DNA of 64,000 bases from Occallatibacter savannae (GCF_003131205.1 NZ_QFFY01000006.1:310001-374000); one strand, 5' to 3'. Numbered from the stretch's first letter, positions 26,265 to 34,928 are shown. Made by a program: numbers and translations. The notes: a model not told the origin generated them from the sequence alone.

Positions 26265-26951
26265 TTATGCAATAGGAGTGGGTGAGATCACCGCAGCAAC
26301 AAGCTTGTAGCACTTCTGATCCCTCTCGTATGGTTCTGTCAGACTCACGCAGAGCAGAGCATCCTCGATTGGGTACTCTCCCTGACTCCTCCCTCTGAAA
26401 GTGTCTCGAAGCTTGGGATCGGTGATGCTGAAGTTGTAATAATCCCCGTTGTACGTCAACCCCGCACGAATGTTGTTCGTGTTCTTGAATGGGTTGAAAC
26501 TTATTTCGACGTTGAGAACATCCGGTTTGATCAGCATGAGAGACCCTTCATCTCCCGCGAGATCAGTTGGGTCAACTCGATCATAAAAACCCGACGAGGA
26601 ACGCTCAGTATTGGGCCAGAGTGTTTCGGGCTTATCCAAGTAACACTCTAAATCGTCAAATTGCATCGCACCAACTTTCTTCCAGCGTCCTGCTGCGATT
26701 ACATAATTCTCTACCTGATGACCACGAGGATCATGACGCAGAATTGGAAACTCAATCACATCGAGTAGCTCTGGAATGTGTCTGGTTGCGTATAGGCACT
26801 CAGAGACAGAAATTTCGCGTGTTTCTCTTGCACTCACAGGGCGAATCCAAGCTCCTAAACCATTTCCGGTGATCTCTCTCCCAGCGATGCAACGTCCTGC
26901 TGGCGGCTTGTACGAATTAGCCAAGCACAGCATTCTTTTGATGTCTTCCAT
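26265..26951 (-). CDS. Dual OB-fold (DuOB-like) protein
   Basis: The protein has 228 residues. The start IKRMLCLANSYKPPAGRCIA, then WIRPVSARETREIS, LLDVIEFPI and GHQVENYVI, follows the tandem-OB family that often neighbours DUF488 genes. A second beta-rich half includes SLMLIKPDVLNVEI and LTYNGDYYNFSITD. OB folds commonly bind nucleic acid or nucleotides; here that is inference. It ends next to the DUF488 start and lies 61 bases downstream of the XRE-ImmA gene. As I recall, comparative genomics has placed such proteins in biological-conflict loci; that is not shown by this sequence. Confidence 0.8.
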   Translation of the reverse strand: MEDIKRMLCLANSYKPPAGRCIAGREITGNGLGAWIRPVSARETREISVSECLYATRHIPELLDVIEFPILRHDPRGHQVENYVIAAGRWKKVGAMQFDDLECYLDKPETLWPNTERSSSGFYDRVDPTDLAGDEGSLMLIKPDVLNVEISFNPFKNTNNIRAGLTYNGDYYNFSITDPKLRDTFRGRSQGEYPIEDALLCVSLTEPYERDQKCYKLVAAVISPTPIA

Positions 26952-27012
26952 GGCCCACTTTCCTTTTGCTATGAAACTAGCCCTGATTCGGCCCGAGAGC
27001 CTAATCCGCGAT

Positions 27013-28086
27013 CTACGCCATCCTCACCAACCTCAATCCGGTCGGTGCCAAATCCGGCGCGTACAATCCAGCGCACTCCTCCTCCCTCATATGCAGCAAC
27101 TTCGCCAGTTCCTTCAACCCGAATTGCAGTTCTTTGATGTGAGCTGTCACAAGAGCGCTGATCAGAGTGGGCTTTTCAATGGGAACATCCAACTCGACGG
27201 GCTCTCGCTGCAAATAGCCAAGCCTACCCAGATTTATTCTCATGTACCGGTATTGGCTCGGACTGATCGTGCGCAATTGCTTCGCTCGTTCCAGAAGAGC
27301 AGCCATGGATACTTTCCACACGCTCTTAAGCGCAGCAAGCGTCGCCAAACGAACATTCCGCAATTGATGCTTGATTTCTTTTTCCGGCATAAGAAACTCA
27401 GCAGCAAATCTGTTTGCCTCCTCCTCCATGCTGTCAGTGGGTAGGCGGTGCATTATGAGGTGCCCTAATTCATGGGCCAGAGTCCACCGATAGCGGTCAC
27501 CACCGATAGATTCGTCCGAGTTCATCAGGATCGTTGGTTGATGTCCAGGAATCCATTCACTCACAGCATCCGTCCGGGAACTACCGAATTTGTGTAATGC
27601 AATGATGACTCCTGCATCCTCTACAGCGGCAGTGAGGTTCGCGATTGGCCCCATTGGAATATGGAGCAACGCTCTCAGCCGACGGGCAATCTCTTCGGGA
27701 CTCCCCTGTTCCTCCACGGACATTCGTAGCAGTTCAAATTGAGGGGAGATGTCCCCGGCCAAGAGCATACGGTCAACCCTCATGCGTGTGAGGTTCAGCA
27801 CTGCGTGAATTCGACGCAATATCTTGGCAGGCATGTCTGCCCTCTTCCGATGAAAGAAGACTGATGCATTGAATCCGTAGATTCGATCTTCTTGATAGAA
27901 GAGATCGACCGGGTACTGAAGTGTATCGGCGAGACGAGAAGCCTGCTCTTCCGATGGTTGGATGATCCCACCTTCGAAGCGGGAAATAAGCGTTTGAGGC
28001 ACCTTCGAGAGTGACGAGAGATCAGACTGCGATAACTCGCGTGACTCTCGGGCGAGGGTCAGCAAGGAAGAATTGAAGTACTGCAT
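27013..28086 (-). CDS. XRE-family regulator fused to an ImmA/IrrE metallopeptidase
   Basis: The protein has 357 residues. A helix-turn-helix domain (about 7-62: ELSQSDLSSLSKVPQTLISR) precedes an ImmA/IrrE zinc peptidase domain with the catalytic HELGH (205-209), followed by EEEANRFAAEFLMP carrying the third ligand. A helical C-terminal third follows. Such fusions cleave or inactivate repressors to derepress mobile elements, antitoxins or stress genes. It sits 6 bases after the 28093-28695 gene and before the DuOB/DUF488 genes, and so probably controls the island operon. Confidence 0.92.
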   Translation of the reverse strand: MQYFNSSLLTLARESRELSQSDLSSLSKVPQTLISRFEGGIIQPSEEQASRLADTLQYPVDLFYQEDRIYGFNASVFFHRKRADMPAKILRRIHAVLNLTRMRVDRMLLAGDISPQFELLRMSVEEQGSPEEIARRLRALLHIPMGPIANLTAAVEDAGVIIALHKFGSSRTDAVSEWIPGHQPTILMNSDESIGGDRYRWTLAHELGHLIMHRLPTDSMEEEANRFAAEFLMPEKEIKHQLRNVRLATLAALKSVWKVSMAALLERAKQLRTISPSQYRYMRINLGRLGYLQREPVELDVPIEKPTLISALVTAHIKELQFGLKELAKLLHMREEECAGLYAPDLAPTGLRLVRMA

Positions 28087-28092
28087 TGGGGA

Positions 28093-28695
28093 TTACTCGC
28101 CTTCTTGAGCGAGGAGCTCGGTTTGTTCCGGCCCACGTTTGATCCTGACGCGTGTACGTGTGGCGACAGCGTCGGATACCTGAGTTGGCATTTCGATGAC
28201 CTGAGATTTCGGTGTGAACTTTTCCAGTTCGATGTAGAACTTGCAGAAGTTGGAGGACTGGTATCGCTGAATCTGGACTAATTTGAGTTTCTGGTACGTT
28301 TCGTCGAACTGGAATCCCAATACGAGAAGCAGACGCTGAGGAGCAAAATCGAAGCTTCCGCTCATAAGTTCTCTTGCTAACTCGGTCGGGTAGTTAGAGG
28401 GAAGGCCATCAGAACCCAGTTGTTTGTACCAAAGGGCGCAGCCATTCAAAAGGTGGTAGGTAGTCTGGTTCGTATCAAGGAATTCTGAACCCGGAACGCC
28501 TGCGAATTGCTTTCGAGCTTCGTCGATCATCAGTGAATTGATCACGTTTGCAGTGGTGCGCTGGGCGAAAGTCATTCGGATTAGGGGATCGATGGTGTTG
28601 TACTTCGCCAGAGCGGCTTCTGGAACGCCCCAAAGCAGATGCCTGAAGTTTCTGATTTTTGAAATTACCCAATCTTGCGATCCCCAATTTGTCAT
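28093..28695 (-). CDS. Hypothetical protein, first gene of the island operon
   Basis: The 200-residue protein starts MTNWGSQDWVISKIRNFRHL; a GGG-containing purine stretch precedes the ATG. It has a helical N-terminal half (MTFAQRTTANVINSLMIDEA, ALWYKQLGSDG) and a beta-rich C-terminal half (FAPQRLLLVLGFQFDETYQK) ending in a basic/acidic tail. No signal, helix-turn-helix or catalytic motif is seen. Its place directly before an XRE-ImmA gene is where an antitoxin, repressor or small effector often lies. No family is recognised. Confidence 0.7.
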   Translation of the reverse strand: MTNWGSQDWVISKIRNFRHLLWGVPEAALAKYNTIDPLIRMTFAQRTTANVINSLMIDEARKQFAGVPGSEFLDTNQTTYHLLNGCALWYKQLGSDGLPSNYPTELARELMSGSFDFAPQRLLLVLGFQFDETYQKLKLVQIQRYQSSNFCKFYIELEKFTPKSQVIEMPTQVSDAVATRTRVRIKRGPEQTELLAQEGE

Positions 28696-28855
28696 GCGTC
28701 AAGACCCTTTCTGTCAATCTATTATCGATGAAGTGCGCATTTCGTGCAACTTTTATTCTAAAATTATTCAACATCGAGGCTCCCGCCTCCAGACTCCCCT
28801 CCGCCGCTGATCTCCTGTGCCGGGCCGACACTTCGGCACGTCAAGGACGGCAAAA

Positions 28856-28876
28856 AGGCCACCAAAAAGGCCACCA
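28856..28876 (+). repeat. GGCCACC direct-repeat pair, right
   Basis: It is identical over 21 bases to 24967-24987 and in the same orientation. It lies about 145 bases inside the right att-like repeat, upstream of the operon start. Confidence 0.65.
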
Positions 28877-29020
28877 CTTGATGCTGGCTAGAGCGGAATG
28901 CGGAAGATTCTCTTTGAATGTTATGGGAATCTGCAACTCCGCAGCAGCTCATGAATATAGGGGAATAATCGGAATGTTACGGAGCGTTAACGAATGTAAA
29001 TGATTGATAAACAATCCATT

Positions 29021-29041
29021 TACCTGAGGAGCCAAATTATG
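29021..29041 (+). repeat. tRNA-Asn 3'-end remnant, right att-like site of the island
   Basis: TACCTGAGGAGCCA (the acceptor 3' strand, discriminator and CCA of tRNA-Asn) plus AATTATG repeats the left boundary exactly. The T-loop present in the left copy is missing here. Confidence 0.7.
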
Positions 29042-29227
29042 GGCAAATTCGGATGTTGCCTGTGCCTCTGCCTTTGAGTCTGGCGTGTAAACCCCAGTGA
29101 CATACAAGACTTCTACCGCAGCGGACCATGTCCCGCTGAAGCGACGGCTATGGCCTGCTGAAGCCCGTGGTTCTGCGTGACGGAACGCTGCGGGCGGTTG
29201 CTGAATTCCGAATTCTTGGCCGAAGGG

Positions 29228-29593
29228 TCAGCGGTTTTCGTTGAGGAAGGTGGCGATCCGTTGAGCGTCGGAACTAGAGACGCCCATCTCCGGCATTGCT
29301 GTTCCGGGGCGGAAGTGCTGCGGGTGCATGATCCATTGCACCAGGTTCTCTGGTGTGTTGGGAATGGAACCGGCGAGGTAGGAGCGTTGCGCGAGGGAGC
29401 GCAGAGATGGTCCGACTTTGCCGACGGCGCCGGGCACGTTTGGGATGACGTGGCACGTGGGGCAGCCATACTGCTCCATCAATTCGGGTGCGCTTCGCTG
29501 CGAGCCTGAGTGCTGCGCGGTTTGGTCGAGGCGGGAGCATCCCAATAGCAGCAGGACCGCGAAGAATGCAGTGGCGGACGTGAGACGTGTCAT
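29228..29593 (-). CDS. Lipoprotein cytochrome c (last gene of the alcohol oxidation/oxidase operon)
   Basis: ATG 29593 overlaps the CtaG stop by 4 bases. The 121-residue protein has a lipobox (LLLLGCS) and a class-I cytochrome c domain with CPTCH and a distal Met in MPEMGVSSSDAQRIATFL. It is likely anchored on the outer face of the membrane and may pass electrons to the oxidase. The longer in-frame reading upstream is an antisense-like shadow of CtaG and is not used. Confidence 0.88.
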   Translation of the reverse strand: MTRLTSATAFFAVLLLLGCSRLDQTAQHSGSQRSAPELMEQYGCPTCHVIPNVPGAVGKVGPSLRSLAQRSYLAGSIPNTPENLVQWIMHPQHFRPGTAMPEMGVSSSDAQRIATFLNENR

Positions 29594-30477
29594 GGCTGCT
29601 CCTCTTTCTCGAGCAGTGCGGCGAGGGAGCCGAGCTTCAGGCGGCGATCGGACTCGGCGAGCCACTTGCCCATGAGTGCCATGGCAATCGCGATGAAAAC
29701 GACTCCGGAGGGAACCCACATGATTGCTCCGCCGAGCTGCTGGTCTTCGAGTGGAGTGAGTGCCCATGCCGATGTTGTTGCGGCGTAGGCCGGATACCAA
29801 AGCACCTGCGAAAAGGTGAGGAGCGCGCCGAGGGCGCTGCAGTGGATGGCCGTGCCGAAGACATATAGGGTGGCTGCACCGTAGCTCATGGCAGAACGGC
29901 CGACGCCGTAGAGGGCAGACCAGAAGAGCACGGCGGTGGCGAGAAAGCTGATGTGCTGCGCGGCGTGTACCCAGTCCGAGTGGAGAGTCGCCTGGTAGAG
30001 GAACGGAATGTGCCAGAGCCAGAGGGCGGCGGCCTCGAGGATCCATGCATTCAGCGGCGCGGTGAGGAGTTGCATGGGACGCGAGTTCTCGATGTGCTGA
30101 ATCCACCCGCCGATCTCGGCGCGATGGCGGGGCGCGAAGGCCCACAGCAGGGTTGCGCCCGGGTGCGATGCGGAGATGAGCGGAGCGGAGATGAGGATGA
30201 GGATTTCGTGCTGCAGCATGTGCGCGCTGAAAAGCTGCTCGCCTAGTTCGTGGATGGGAGAGGTGAGGGCGAGGAAGAGCGTTGCCCATCCGGCGAAGAA
30301 ACTTGCGTGGCGCCAGCGGAGCAGGTGAACGGCGCCGCGCCGCCAAGCTCCGATGGAGTAGACCAGCAAGAAACCCGCCAGGGGAAGCACGATGGCAGGT
30401 TCCCAACTCCAGGGGACACTCCATAGTGAGGCTGCTGTGTCTGCAGCGAATGTGGGATGGAGCGGAAGCGAATGCAT
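29590..30477 (-). CDS. ctaG: CtaG-like cytochrome c oxidase assembly protein (caa3 type)
   Basis: ATG 30477 gives 295 residues with about seven membrane helices. Caa3_CtaG family features include HELGEQLFSAHMLQHEILIL, APLNAWILEAAALWLWHIPF and WVHAAQHISFLATAVLFWSA, with conserved His residues in the helices. The family is needed for CuB or oxidase assembly in caa3-type oxidases. It sits directly after the small membrane subunit (1-base gap) and before a cytochrome c gene. Confidence 0.9.
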   Translation of the reverse strand: MHSLPLHPTFAADTAASLWSVPWSWEPAIVLPLAGFLLVYSIGAWRRGAVHLLRWRHASFFAGWATLFLALTSPIHELGEQLFSAHMLQHEILILISAPLISASHPGATLLWAFAPRHRAEIGGWIQHIENSRPMQLLTAPLNAWILEAAALWLWHIPFLYQATLHSDWVHAAQHISFLATAVLFWSALYGVGRSAMSYGAATLYVFGTAIHCSALGALLTFSQVLWYPAYAATTSAWALTPLEDQQLGGAIMWVPSGVVFIAIAMALMGKWLAESDRRLKLGSLAALLEKEEQP

Positions 30478-30478
30478 A

Positions 30479-30856
30479 TCAGTCGGTCGGATGGAGTGTG
30501 ATGACAGCGATGGTTCCTGCAATGACGAGCAAAGCCGCAAGCACAGACAGCAGCATGGAGACTTTGGCCATGAAAGCTCGCCGGCCGTCGATGGCCTCCG
30601 CGTCCTCGGTTCCACGCGATATGCGGGAATAAGAGGCGGAGATGGCGAAGGCGAAGATGCACAGCGCGAAGTCGATGGCGGAGACGAGGTAGCAAGCGCC
30701 TTTTCGGGCGGTGTCGGTTGTCCAATGGGCCACGGTGAATCCGACGATGGTGTTGATCCCCATGGCTAGAGGACTGAGAAGCAGAGCCACCCACAGCATG
30801 ACGTCGGTGCGCTTCTCAGCGGGTGAAGGCTGCGTGCTCTGAAGGGGATCACGCAT
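30479..30856 (-). CDS. Small membrane protein of the oxidase operon (subunit IV-like position)
   Basis: ATG 30856 overlaps the end of the subunit III gene by 8 bases. The 125-residue protein has three hydrophobic helices (about 18-40, 55-75, 97-118). No clear COX4 motif is visible, but size, topology and position match the small accessory subunit of caa3-type oxidases. Function is inferred from context only. Confidence 0.75.
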   Translation of the reverse strand: MRDPLQSTQPSPAEKRTDVMLWVALLLSPLAMGINTIVGFTVAHWTTDTARKGACYLVSAIDFALCIFAFAISASYSRISRGTEDAEAIDGRRAFMAKVSMLLSVLAALLVIAGTIAVITLHPTD

Positions 30857-31466
30857 GAAGCCACCTCGGCGCCCAGTAGATGACGAGATAGATGGGAATC
30901 CAGAAGCCGACGACGAAGTACCAGTAGGCTGCGTTCTCTTCGGCGTCCTGAAAGCGCTTGCCTTCGACCAAAGGCGTGAAAAAGATGACCGTAAGGACGA
31001 TGGTGTCGACCAGGTCAGTGAGCAGGTGCAGGACATGCAGTCCCATCAGAGTCCACACAGCGGAGCCGTATGCGTCGATGCTCCAGTCGGTGTTGAGATG
31101 CCATAGCTCGAAGTAGCGGACGATGACGTTTCCGATGCCGAAGAGGGAGACCAGCACCAAACCGATTTGGACGGCGCGCAGATCGCCTTTGCGCGCACGG
31201 CGGCGATACCACTCGCTGGGAACGACGCTGATGAGGAAGAGAACGAGATTCACGGTTCCCCACAGCAGGTCGGGAGGATTGCGATGCGGGGGCCACTCGG
31301 AGTTGCGCGAGTGGAGATAGAAGTAGGAGGCGATCATCAGGACGAAGACTGTCCCTTCGATGGCCATCATGCCCATGATGCCCCACCAGGTGATGCTGCG
31401 CGATCCGAAGCCTACGGTGGGCAGGCGGGAGACGTCGAGGACGGGGCGCTCTACTCGCTCTGCCAT
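30849..31466 (-). CDS. ctaE: Cytochrome c oxidase subunit III
   Basis: The 205-residue, five-helix protein has typical subunit III features: WGIMGMMAIEGTVFVLMIAS, the Glu in the second helix, HLLTDLVDTIVL and the C-terminal AYWYFVVGFWIPIYLVIYWA. It overlaps the subunit I gene by 16 bases and the following small membrane gene by 8. It is part of the aa3/caa3 oxidase and stabilises subunit I. Confidence 0.92.
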   Translation of the reverse strand: MAERVERPVLDVSRLPTVGFGSRSITWWGIMGMMAIEGTVFVLMIASYFYLHSRNSEWPPHRNPPDLLWGTVNLVLFLISVVPSEWYRRRARKGDLRAVQIGLVLVSLFGIGNVIVRYFELWHLNTDWSIDAYGSAVWTLMGLHVLHLLTDLVDTIVLTVIFFTPLVEGKRFQDAEENAAYWYFVVGFWIPIYLVIYWAPRWLHA

Positions 31467-33394
31467 ATCTCCCTCGCGCGCCGGCGTTGGGCCGGCTGCC
31501 TTTCAGGCCAGAACCAGCCGATCATGGTGATGGCTACGGGGATCGCGCCGATGGTGATGCCCCAAGGGGTGAAGATGCTGCCGATGAAGGCGATGCTTGT
31601 TGCGACAGCGGCGAGAAAAGGCCAGATGGTTGGCCCGGGGAATTCGTCGCGGCCTTCGGGTTCTGCATCGAGGGTGCGCGTGATGAGGAAGGAGCGAGCG
31701 TCGTCGGGAAGGCCAGCTACTATGGGCTGATTTGGGGCAGCATCCCACAGCGCTTCGCGGCCGTTCACGGTGGGGAGATGAAGGAAGTTGTACTGAGGAG
31801 GCGGGGAAGAGGTGGCCCACTCGAGCGTGCCTGCGTTCCAGGGATTGGGGCCGGCGATCGCGCCGCTTCTGAGCGAGCGAGAGACGTTGACGAGAAGAAC
31901 GCAGACGGCAAGGAAGAGCAGAACGTATCCGAGAGACTCGACCTGGTTCAGCGTTGTCCAGCCCATGTTGGGTTGATAGGTGTAGACACGGCGAGGCATG
32001 CCGCGGATGCCGACGAGATGCATGGGGAAGAAAGTGATGTTGAAGCCGATGAAGAAGAGCCAGAAGGTGAGCTGTCCAAGCGTCTCGTTGAGCATGCGGC
32101 CCGTGACTTTTGGAAACCAGTAGGTGATTGCGCCGAAGAGCGGGAAGACTGCACCACCGATGAGCACGTAATGGAAGTGGGCGACAACGAAGTAGGTGTC
32201 GTGGACCTGCAGGTCGACTGGCACTGAGGCCACGAACATTCCGGTCATGCCGCCCATGATGAAGACGAAGAAGAAGCCGATGGCCCACCACATGGGCGTC
32301 TTGAGCACTACTTTGCCTGTAGCTATGGTTGCGATCCAACAGAAGACCTGCGCTCCAGTTGGAATTGCGATGACCATGCTGGCCGCGGTGAAGTAGCTTT
32401 CGGCGATCTGGGGAATGCCGGTGGCGAACATGTGATGGACCCAGAGGCCGAAGGCCATGAAGCCCGTGGCTACGAGGGAGAGGACGAGAACGAGATATCC
32501 GAAGACATGACGCCTGCTGAAAGACGTGACGATGGTGGAGATGATTGCGGCGCCGGGAATGAAGATGATGTAGACCTCGGGATGGCCGAACCACCAGAAG
32601 AGGTGCTGATAGAGAAGTACGTCGCCGCCGGCCGCGGGGTTGAAGAACTGCGTGTTGCAGGTGCGGTCCATGAGCAGCATGGTGCTGGAGAGGACGACGC
32701 CGGGAAGGGAAAAGATGACCATGAACGCGACGACAACCTGTCCCCAGACGAAGATGGGAATGCGATTGAGCGACATGCCGGGGGCGCGAAGCTTGAAGAC
32801 GGTGACGATGGTTTCGACAGCAACGGCGAGGCCGGAGACTTCAGTGAAGGTGATGAGCTGGGCCCAGAAGTCGGGACGCTTGCCCGGGCCGTAGTCGGGC
32901 CCGGCAAGCGGGACGTAGGAAAACCAGCCGCGGTCAGCGCCGGTGTTGCACGCGAAGGCAACGTAGAACATCAGGCCGCCGAACAGGTAGAGGTAGTAGC
33001 TGTAGGCGTTGAGGCGGGGGAAGGCGATGTTGCGGGTTCCGACCATGAGCGGAACGAGATAGACGCTCATGGCTTCGAACATCATGGGCACGGCGAAGAG
33101 AAACATCATGGTGCTGCCGTGCATGGTGAAGAACTGGTTGTAGAGGTCGTTGGAGAGGATGTGCGCTTCAGGGAAGGCGAGCTGGAGGCGCATGCCACCG
33201 GCAAGAAGTCCGGCGAGAAGGAAGAAGCCGAAGGCAGTTACGGCGTAGCGCTTGCCAATGGTGGTGTGGTGAACGGCCTTAAACCAGCCCCAGAAGCCGG
33301 TGGGCTCGCGCCACACTGCTTCGAGCCGCGCGGCCTGGGCGCGTTCCTGCTCGGTGAGTTCAGCTGTGCTTTCGATGGCCGTGGTCGTGATCAT
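31451..33394 (-). CDS. ctaD: Cytochrome c oxidase subunit I
   Basis: ATG 33394 gives 647 residues; longer upstream readings are shadows. Heme-copper motifs are intact: MHGSTMMFLF (low-spin heme His), WWFGHPEVYIIFIPG (CuB His and cross-linked Tyr region), HHMFATG (CuB His pair) and VAHFHYVLIGG (heme a3 and a ligands). It is the proton-pumping catalytic subunit reducing O2. The start overlaps the stop of subunit II by 4 bases. Confidence 0.95.
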   Translation of the reverse strand: MITTTAIESTAELTEQERAQAARLEAVWREPTGFWGWFKAVHHTTIGKRYAVTAFGFFLLAGLLAGGMRLQLAFPEAHILSNDLYNQFFTMHGSTMMFLFAVPMMFEAMSVYLVPLMVGTRNIAFPRLNAYSYYLYLFGGLMFYVAFACNTGADRGWFSYVPLAGPDYGPGKRPDFWAQLITFTEVSGLAVAVETIVTVFKLRAPGMSLNRIPIFVWGQVVVAFMVIFSLPGVVLSSTMLLMDRTCNTQFFNPAAGGDVLLYQHLFWWFGHPEVYIIFIPGAAIISTIVTSFSRRHVFGYLVLVLSLVATGFMAFGLWVHHMFATGIPQIAESYFTAASMVIAIPTGAQVFCWIATIATGKVVLKTPMWWAIGFFFVFIMGGMTGMFVASVPVDLQVHDTYFVVAHFHYVLIGGAVFPLFGAITYWFPKVTGRMLNETLGQLTFWLFFIGFNITFFPMHLVGIRGMPRRVYTYQPNMGWTTLNQVESLGYVLLFLAVCVLLVNVSRSLRSGAIAGPNPWNAGTLEWATSSPPPQYNFLHLPTVNGREALWDAAPNQPIVAGLPDDARSFLITRTLDAEPEGRDEFPGPTIWPFLAAVATSIAFIGSIFTPWGITIGAIPVAITMIGWFWPERQPAQRRRAREIWQSE

Positions 33395-34380
33395 TTCAAG
33401 GTCTCTAGATAAGCGAGAAGGTCCTGGAGTTCGGTGCCGGTCATGTGATTGGGCGGCATGCGGCAGCCTGGCTTTATTGATTGCGCGTTCAGGATCCAGC
33501 CGCCGAGATTTCCGATGGTGTTGGGTAGTACGCCCGCAGCGATGGTTGAGCGGCTGGCGAGGTGCGTGAGATCTGGGCCGACACGAGAGCCGGCAGGCGT
33601 GCCGCGAATGGTGTGACACATGACGCAGGCATGCGACAGGAAGACCTGCTGGCCTCGCGTAACCTGCGGCGAGGACGGCGAGACGCTGGCGGCTGCCTGC
33701 TGCGCCAGCCACTGCTGGAACTGCTGCGCGGGCTCCGCGACCATATAGAAAGACATGTGCGCGTGCTGTTCTCCGCAATACTCGGCGCACTGTCCGCGCC
33801 ATCTGCCCGGTTGATCGATCTGCATCATCACGTCGGTGTCGTAGCCCGGCATAAGGTCGCGCTTGCCCTGAACGTTGGGTGCCCAAAAGCTGTGGATCAC
33901 GTCACGCGACGTTCCGTGGATGCGGAGAGGCACGCCCATGGGGACGTGAATTTCGTTCGCGGTTACGACGGTTTTGTCGGGTTCGTCGTTGGGATAGTGA
34001 ACCTCCCACCACCACTGATGACCGTAGACATCGATGGTGTATGCGGACTGGCGATTCATTTTGCCCAGAGCATGCCCCGAAACGAAGCTGCCGATGAGCA
34101 TGGTGAAGACGAGCAGGACTGTGACGACCATCGCTGCTCCAACCGCATGGCGAGCGCGCCGATCGCTTTCCGGCGTGGTGCGAATCGGCTCGGGCATGAT
34201 GTTCAGCGAGTGCCGGCGGCGTACGACGTAGACTACGAGCGCGATCAGGACGATGCAGTAGACGATCACTGTGATCCAGAAGATGAGCGCGAATTCGAAT
34301 TCGATGTGCTCAGCGCCCGGACCTACCGGATTCAGCGAGGTCTGATTGCCGCGGAAGCCTGGAACATGAAAGAGAATCAT
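33391..34380 (-). CDS. ctaC: Cytochrome c oxidase subunit II with fused cytochrome c domain (caa3 type)
   Basis: The 329-residue protein has two membrane helices (about 30-50 and 82-104), then a cupredoxin domain with the CuA ligands in HSFWAP and CAEYCGEQHAHM. A C-terminal cytochrome c domain follows, with CVMCH and an axial Met in GCRMPPNHM. The fused heme makes it a caa3-type oxidase able to take electrons directly from a small cytochrome such as the one encoded next (34377-34928), whose gene overlaps by 4 bases. Confidence 0.93.
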   Translation of the reverse strand: MILFHVPGFRGNQTSLNPVGPGAEHIEFEFALIFWITVIVYCIVLIALVVYVVRRRHSLNIMPEPIRTTPESDRRARHAVGAAMVVTVLLVFTMLIGSFVSGHALGKMNRQSAYTIDVYGHQWWWEVHYPNDEPDKTVVTANEIHVPMGVPLRIHGTSRDVIHSFWAPNVQGKRDLMPGYDTDVMMQIDQPGRWRGQCAEYCGEQHAHMSFYMVAEPAQQFQQWLAQQAAASVSPSSPQVTRGQQVFLSHACVMCHTIRGTPAGSRVGPDLTHLASRSTIAAGVLPNTIGNLGGWILNAQSIKPGCRMPPNHMTGTELQDLLAYLETLK

Positions 34381-34928
34381 GGCTGCCCCTTCTGTATCGG
34401 CTGCGGAGACTCGTCAGGCGGATGCTCCTTCTTTTTTGCCTGCTCGGCTTTCTTGACCTGGATTTCGTCTGAGCGGCCGGGCGCGACGTCAGCGGGGAGT
34501 TGTCCGCTGAGCGAGCGGACGTAGGCGACGAGTTCCCAGACCTGGTAGTCGGGGATTTTGCCGGCGAAGCTGGGCATGCCGTTGGGCCGGCCCTGCACGA
34601 TGCTGGAGTAAATCTGTTCGGGATGGCTGCCGTAGATCCACTTGGCATCCATGAGTGCGGGTCCGATGCCGCCGCCGCCGTGGTTGTGGCAGCCGACGCA
34701 ATTGAAGGCACTGAAAAGACGCTTGCCCTCACCGACTGCGTAGGCGCTCTGCTCGTACGGTCCGTGATCAGGCACGGAGAGCGGTCCACCGGCGTGCACT
34801 TCATTCAGTGGGATGCCGTTTGCGATTTGCGAGCCCGAGGAGCCCGGATCGAAGACGCGGTGTTCGCGCTTGCATGCGGTGACGGCGCAGATACAGAGCA
34901 CGATGGCGGTTGATTTAATGGTGTTCAT
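34377..34928 (-). CDS. Lipoprotein cytochrome c (XoxG-like position)
   Basis: The protein has 183 residues with a lipobox-like N-terminus (AVTAC). A class-I cytochrome c domain (about 65-150) carries CVGCH and a distal Met in GRPNGMPSFAGKIPDYQVWE. The tail is charged (KKAEQAKKKEH). It lies between the XoxJ-like gene and oxidase subunit II, overlapping each by 4 bases. The expected role is electron acceptor of the PQQ dehydrogenase, passing electrons to the caa3 oxidase. Confidence 0.88.
   Translation of the reverse strand: MNTIKSTAIVLCICAVTACKREHRVFDPGSSGSQIANGIPLNEVHAGGPLSVPDHGPYEQSAYAVGEGKRLFSAFNCVGCHNHGGGGIGPALMDAKWIYGSHPEQIYSSIVQGRPNGMPSFAGKIPDYQVWELVAYVRSLSGQLPADVAPGRSDEIQVKKAEQAKKKEHPPDESPQPIQKGQP

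Larger units (their letters stand above)
24911..29041. mobile_element. 4.1 kb genomic island bounded by tRNA-Asn-derived direct repeats
   Basis: Perfect 21-base direct repeats (24911-24931 and 29021-29041) match the 3' end of a tRNA-Asn gene, the classic attachment site of tyrosine-recombinase elements. The interior holds one five-gene minus-strand operon. GGCCACC direct-repeat pairs lie near both ends. No integrase gene is inside, so the island is either mobilised in trans or a remnant. The palindromic repeat family of the left region is absent inside. Confidence 0.65.

Noticed and set aside
29039..29077. 12-residue Cys-rich ORF on the plus strand (MGKFGCCLCLCL) with AGGAG upstream
   Set aside because: It resembles the leader peptides at 317 and 992, but its ribosome-site-like bases are part of the tRNA-Asn remnant, and the next plus-strand gene is more than 8 kb away, so no target is available.
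32432..33412. Long plus-strand ORF opposite cytochrome oxidase subunit I
   Set aside because: It is rich in Glu/Asp/Gly with no structure motifs and exactly antisense to a well-conserved gene; typical high-GC shadow.
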